This document shows positions 4,672 to 6,030 of a stretch of DNA of 6,030 nucleotides, one piece after another; the first letter of the stretch is position 1, and each line of letters opens with the position of its first letter. The stretch comes from Micrococcaceae bacterium UBA6021 (GTDB lineage: Bacteria > Actinomycetota > Actinomycetes > Actinomycetales > Micrococcaceae). Below the pieces are notes generated by a model that was not told the DNA's origin, did not search any database, and was given only the letters and a program-made list of their open reading frames with translations. A program made the translations under genes and the position numbers. Location of the stretch: contig DIZT01000271.1 of NCBI GenBank assembly GCA_002427975.1, positions 4,836 to 10,865 on the forward strand, read 5' to 3'.

Positions 4672-5511
4672 ATGTTCAGAGCAACACCGAAGTTGCTTCT
4701 TGTTCCGGCTATCGCGTTGGCCCTCACGTTGGGCGGCTGCTCCTCCGGCGGCGCCTCGGCCGGCGCTGCGAGCGCAACAGGAGCCGTGGCGGACAGCCAC
4801 CTCACCCAGATTCTCAAGACAAAGACGATCAAGATCGCCGTCAGCGCCGACTCTCCGGGATACGGCGTGATGACGTCATCAGGTGAGCACGAGGGTTTCG
4901 ACATTGATGTCGCGAATGCACTCGGCGCCTCGCTGGGCGCCAAGGTTGAGTTCGTCACGGCCACGAACGAAAGCCGCATCCCGCTGCTGCAGACCGACAA
5001 GGCGGACGCCGTCATTGCCACCTTCACGGCATCGGATGCGCGCGCCCAGGTGGTGGACATGTCAGCGCCGTACGCCGCCAGTTCCACGGTCTTTATGGTG
5101 CCTGCGGGAAGCCCGGTCGCCAGCTACGCGGATCTGGACGGGAAATCCGTGGCCACGTCCAGGGGAAGCGTGGGCGAGCAGATCCTCAAGGCCAACTTCC
5201 CGAACGCCAAAATAGCCGGCTTCAACACAACGGCCGACTCCATCCAGGCCCTCAAGAGCGGCAAGGTGGACGCGCTGATTGAAAACAACGCCATCATTGG
5301 CGGGCTCGTGAAGAATGAGCCGGCCGCGTTCCAGGTGCTCAAGGGCGACCCGATCAGGCCTGCCCTGTTCTCCATCGGCGTCAAACAGGGCGACCAGACG
5401 TGGCTTAACTACCTCAACAATTTCATCCGGAACTACACCATCTCCGGACAGAACGAAGCCTCCCTGCAGAAGTGGTTCGGGCTGGACCTTCCGCCCGTCC
5501 TCGCCCACTAA
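4672..5511 (+). CDS. ABC importer solute-binding lipoprotein, family 3 (polar amino acid type)
   Basis: This 279-residue precursor is an extracellular, membrane-anchored substrate-binding protein. The signal peptide has a basic start (residues 3-7), a hydrophobic core (8-20) and a lipobox LGGC with C23 as the lipidated cysteine, followed by a Ser/Gly/Ala linker. The SBP_bac_3 domain covers about 50-270: GFDIDVANALG (75-85), a ligand strand around TNESRIPLL (98-106), ADAVIATFTASDAR with R124 at the usual carboxylate-binding position, SAPYA, TSRGSVGEQIL (162-172), and SGKVDALIENNAI (196-208). At 205, where this family usually has an Asp that holds the ligand's amino group, this protein has Asn by my hand alignment, so the ligand may not be an ordinary amino acid. 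It begins a new transcription unit and precedes a HisM-type permease by 85 bases. The family is certain; the substrate is unknown. Confidence 0.92.
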   Translation: MFRATPKLLLVPAIALALTLGGCSSGGASAGAASATGAVADSHLTQILKTKTIKIAVSADSPGYGVMTSSGEHEGFDIDVANALGASLGAKVEFVTATNESRIPLLQTDKADAVIATFTASDARAQVVDMSAPYAASSTVFMVPAGSPVASYADLDGKSVATSRGSVGEQILKANFPNAKIAGFNTTADSIQALKSGKVDALIENNAIIGGLVKNEPAAFQVLKGDPIRPALFSIGVKQGDQTWLNYLNNFIRNYTISGQNEASLQKWFGLDLPPVLAH

Positions 5512-5530
5512 CAGTATTCGGACGCATTCT

Positions 5531-5571
5531 GCGGTGTGGGTGGCGGACAGGCAGTCATTCACCCACGCCGC
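5531..5571 (+). other. Hairpin between binding-protein and permease genes
   Basis: The arms GCGGTGTGGGTG (5531-5542) and CACCCACGCCGC (5560-5571) pair over 12 positions with a single G-U, around a 17-base loop. The hairpin starts 19 bases after the binding-protein stop and ends 25 bases before the permease start, and no T-run follows. Such structures between a binding protein and its permease often stabilise the upstream mRNA or terminate part of the transcripts, which lowers permease expression. Confidence 0.65.
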
Positions 5572-5596
5572 CGTTCACGGATAGGACCCTTTGCTC

Positions 5597-6030
5597 ATGG
5601 CTTTATATTTCGGAGACCTTCTCCCGTTCAGCTCGCTATTGCTTGAGGGGCTCTGGACAGCTTTATACATCACGCTCGTGGCCATGCTGGCGGGAAGCGC
5701 ACTCGGCGTTTTTCTGTACCTGGGGAAGGCCGGGCCCGGAAAAGCAGTCAGCATCTTCTGCGCCTGCTACATCGAGGCCATCCGCAACACGCCCCTGCTG
5801 GTGCAGCTGTACCTGATCTACTTTGCCCTCCCCGCGCTGGGCATCAACCTCGAGCCCATCTGGGCCGCCGTCATTGGCCTGACCCTGAACAACGCGGCAT
5901 ACACTGCGGAAATTTACCGGGCCGGGTTCGAATCGGTGCCCCACGGCCTGCGCGAGGCCGGCAAGGCGCTGGGTATGAAGCCCGCCCAGATCGTGCGCTA
6001 CATCGTCTTGCTGCCGGCCACGCGGAACGT
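5597..6030 (+). CDS. ABC importer permease, HisM/polar amino acid family (partial, 3' end cut)
   Basis: From the ATG at 5597 the frame stays open for 144 codons to the window edge. The protein is the membrane subunit of the importer whose binding protein precedes it. The N-terminus is short and leads into a first membrane segment at about 19-42. Next come the family motif RNTPLLVQL (63-71) within the second segment, a third at about 86-104, and then EIYRAGFESVPHGLREAGKA with the EAA loop (E120, A121, G122, G126) that contacts the ATPase, ending at YIVLLPA. The frame has a TAG at 5582-5584, so the start must lie between there and 5597. TTG 5591 is the only other option, and a modest AGGA lies 10 bases before the ATG. 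The missing part should hold the last two membrane segments. Confidence 0.93.
   Translation, partial: MALYFGDLLPFSSLLLEGLWTALYITLVAMLAGSALGVFLYLGKAGPGKAVSIFCACYIEAIRNTPLLVQLYLIYFALPALGINLEPIWAAVIGLTLNNAAYTAEIYRAGFESVPHGLREAGKALGMKPAQIVRYIVLLPATRN

Overview
The window looks like part of the chromosome (or a large replicon) of a high-GC Gram-positive bacterium, most likely an actinobacterium of the Arthrobacter/Micrococcaceae type. The reasons are strongly GC-biased third codon positions, long shadow ORFs in the other frames, a lipobox-type solute-binding protein, and a strong hairpin after the first operon that has no U-tract. The genus is inferred from general style; no marker gene is present.

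Region 1 (1-4390) is one tightly packed plus-strand catabolic operon. It holds the tail of an unidentified upstream gene, then an alpha-ketoglutaric semialdehyde dehydrogenase-type aldehyde dehydrogenase, a 401-residue FAH-superfamily protein resembling 2-keto-3-deoxy-sugar-acid dehydratases, a 280-residue FAH-family hydrolase resembling 2,4-diketo-3-deoxy-sugar-acid hydrolases, and a short-chain dehydrogenase. All four gene junctions are ATGA stop/start overlaps, though the last one has a competing start 18 bases downstream. Together the enzymes fit the lower half of a non-phosphorylative sugar-acid pathway with two exits from a 2-keto-3-deoxy acid. One exit is dehydration then oxidation to 2-oxoglutarate (FAH dehydratase plus aldehyde dehydrogenase). 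The other is C4 oxidation then C-C hydrolysis to pyruvate plus a 2-hydroxyacid (SDR plus FAH hydrolase). The sugar dehydrogenase, lactonase and acid dehydratase that would feed it are not in the window and may lie upstream.

Region 2 (4391-4671, 281 bases without a recognised gene) separates the two operons. It carries a 16-bp tandem duplication, a perfect 12-bp-arm hairpin that probably ends the catabolic transcript, a second set of small dyads, and a good sigma70-type promoter (TTGACC, 16 bp, TATGAT). Dyad symmetry overlaps both the -35 and the -10, and a 9-bp direct repeat lies 20 bp apart at the -10. The leader also contains a possible 22-codon ORF that stops just before the next ribosome binding site.

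Region 3 (4672-6030) starts a polar amino acid-type ABC importer: a family 3 solute-binding lipoprotein, an 85-base gap with a long imperfect hairpin, and a HisM-type permease cut by the window edge. An ATPase gene would be expected further on. Whether the importer feeds the catabolic operon is not shown. An unusual substitution in its predicted ligand pocket makes the substrate uncertain.

I found no mobile elements, CRISPR arrays, tRNA or rRNA genes. The most interesting points are the two-exit sugar-acid gene set and the layered promoter/leader architecture in front of the transporter.
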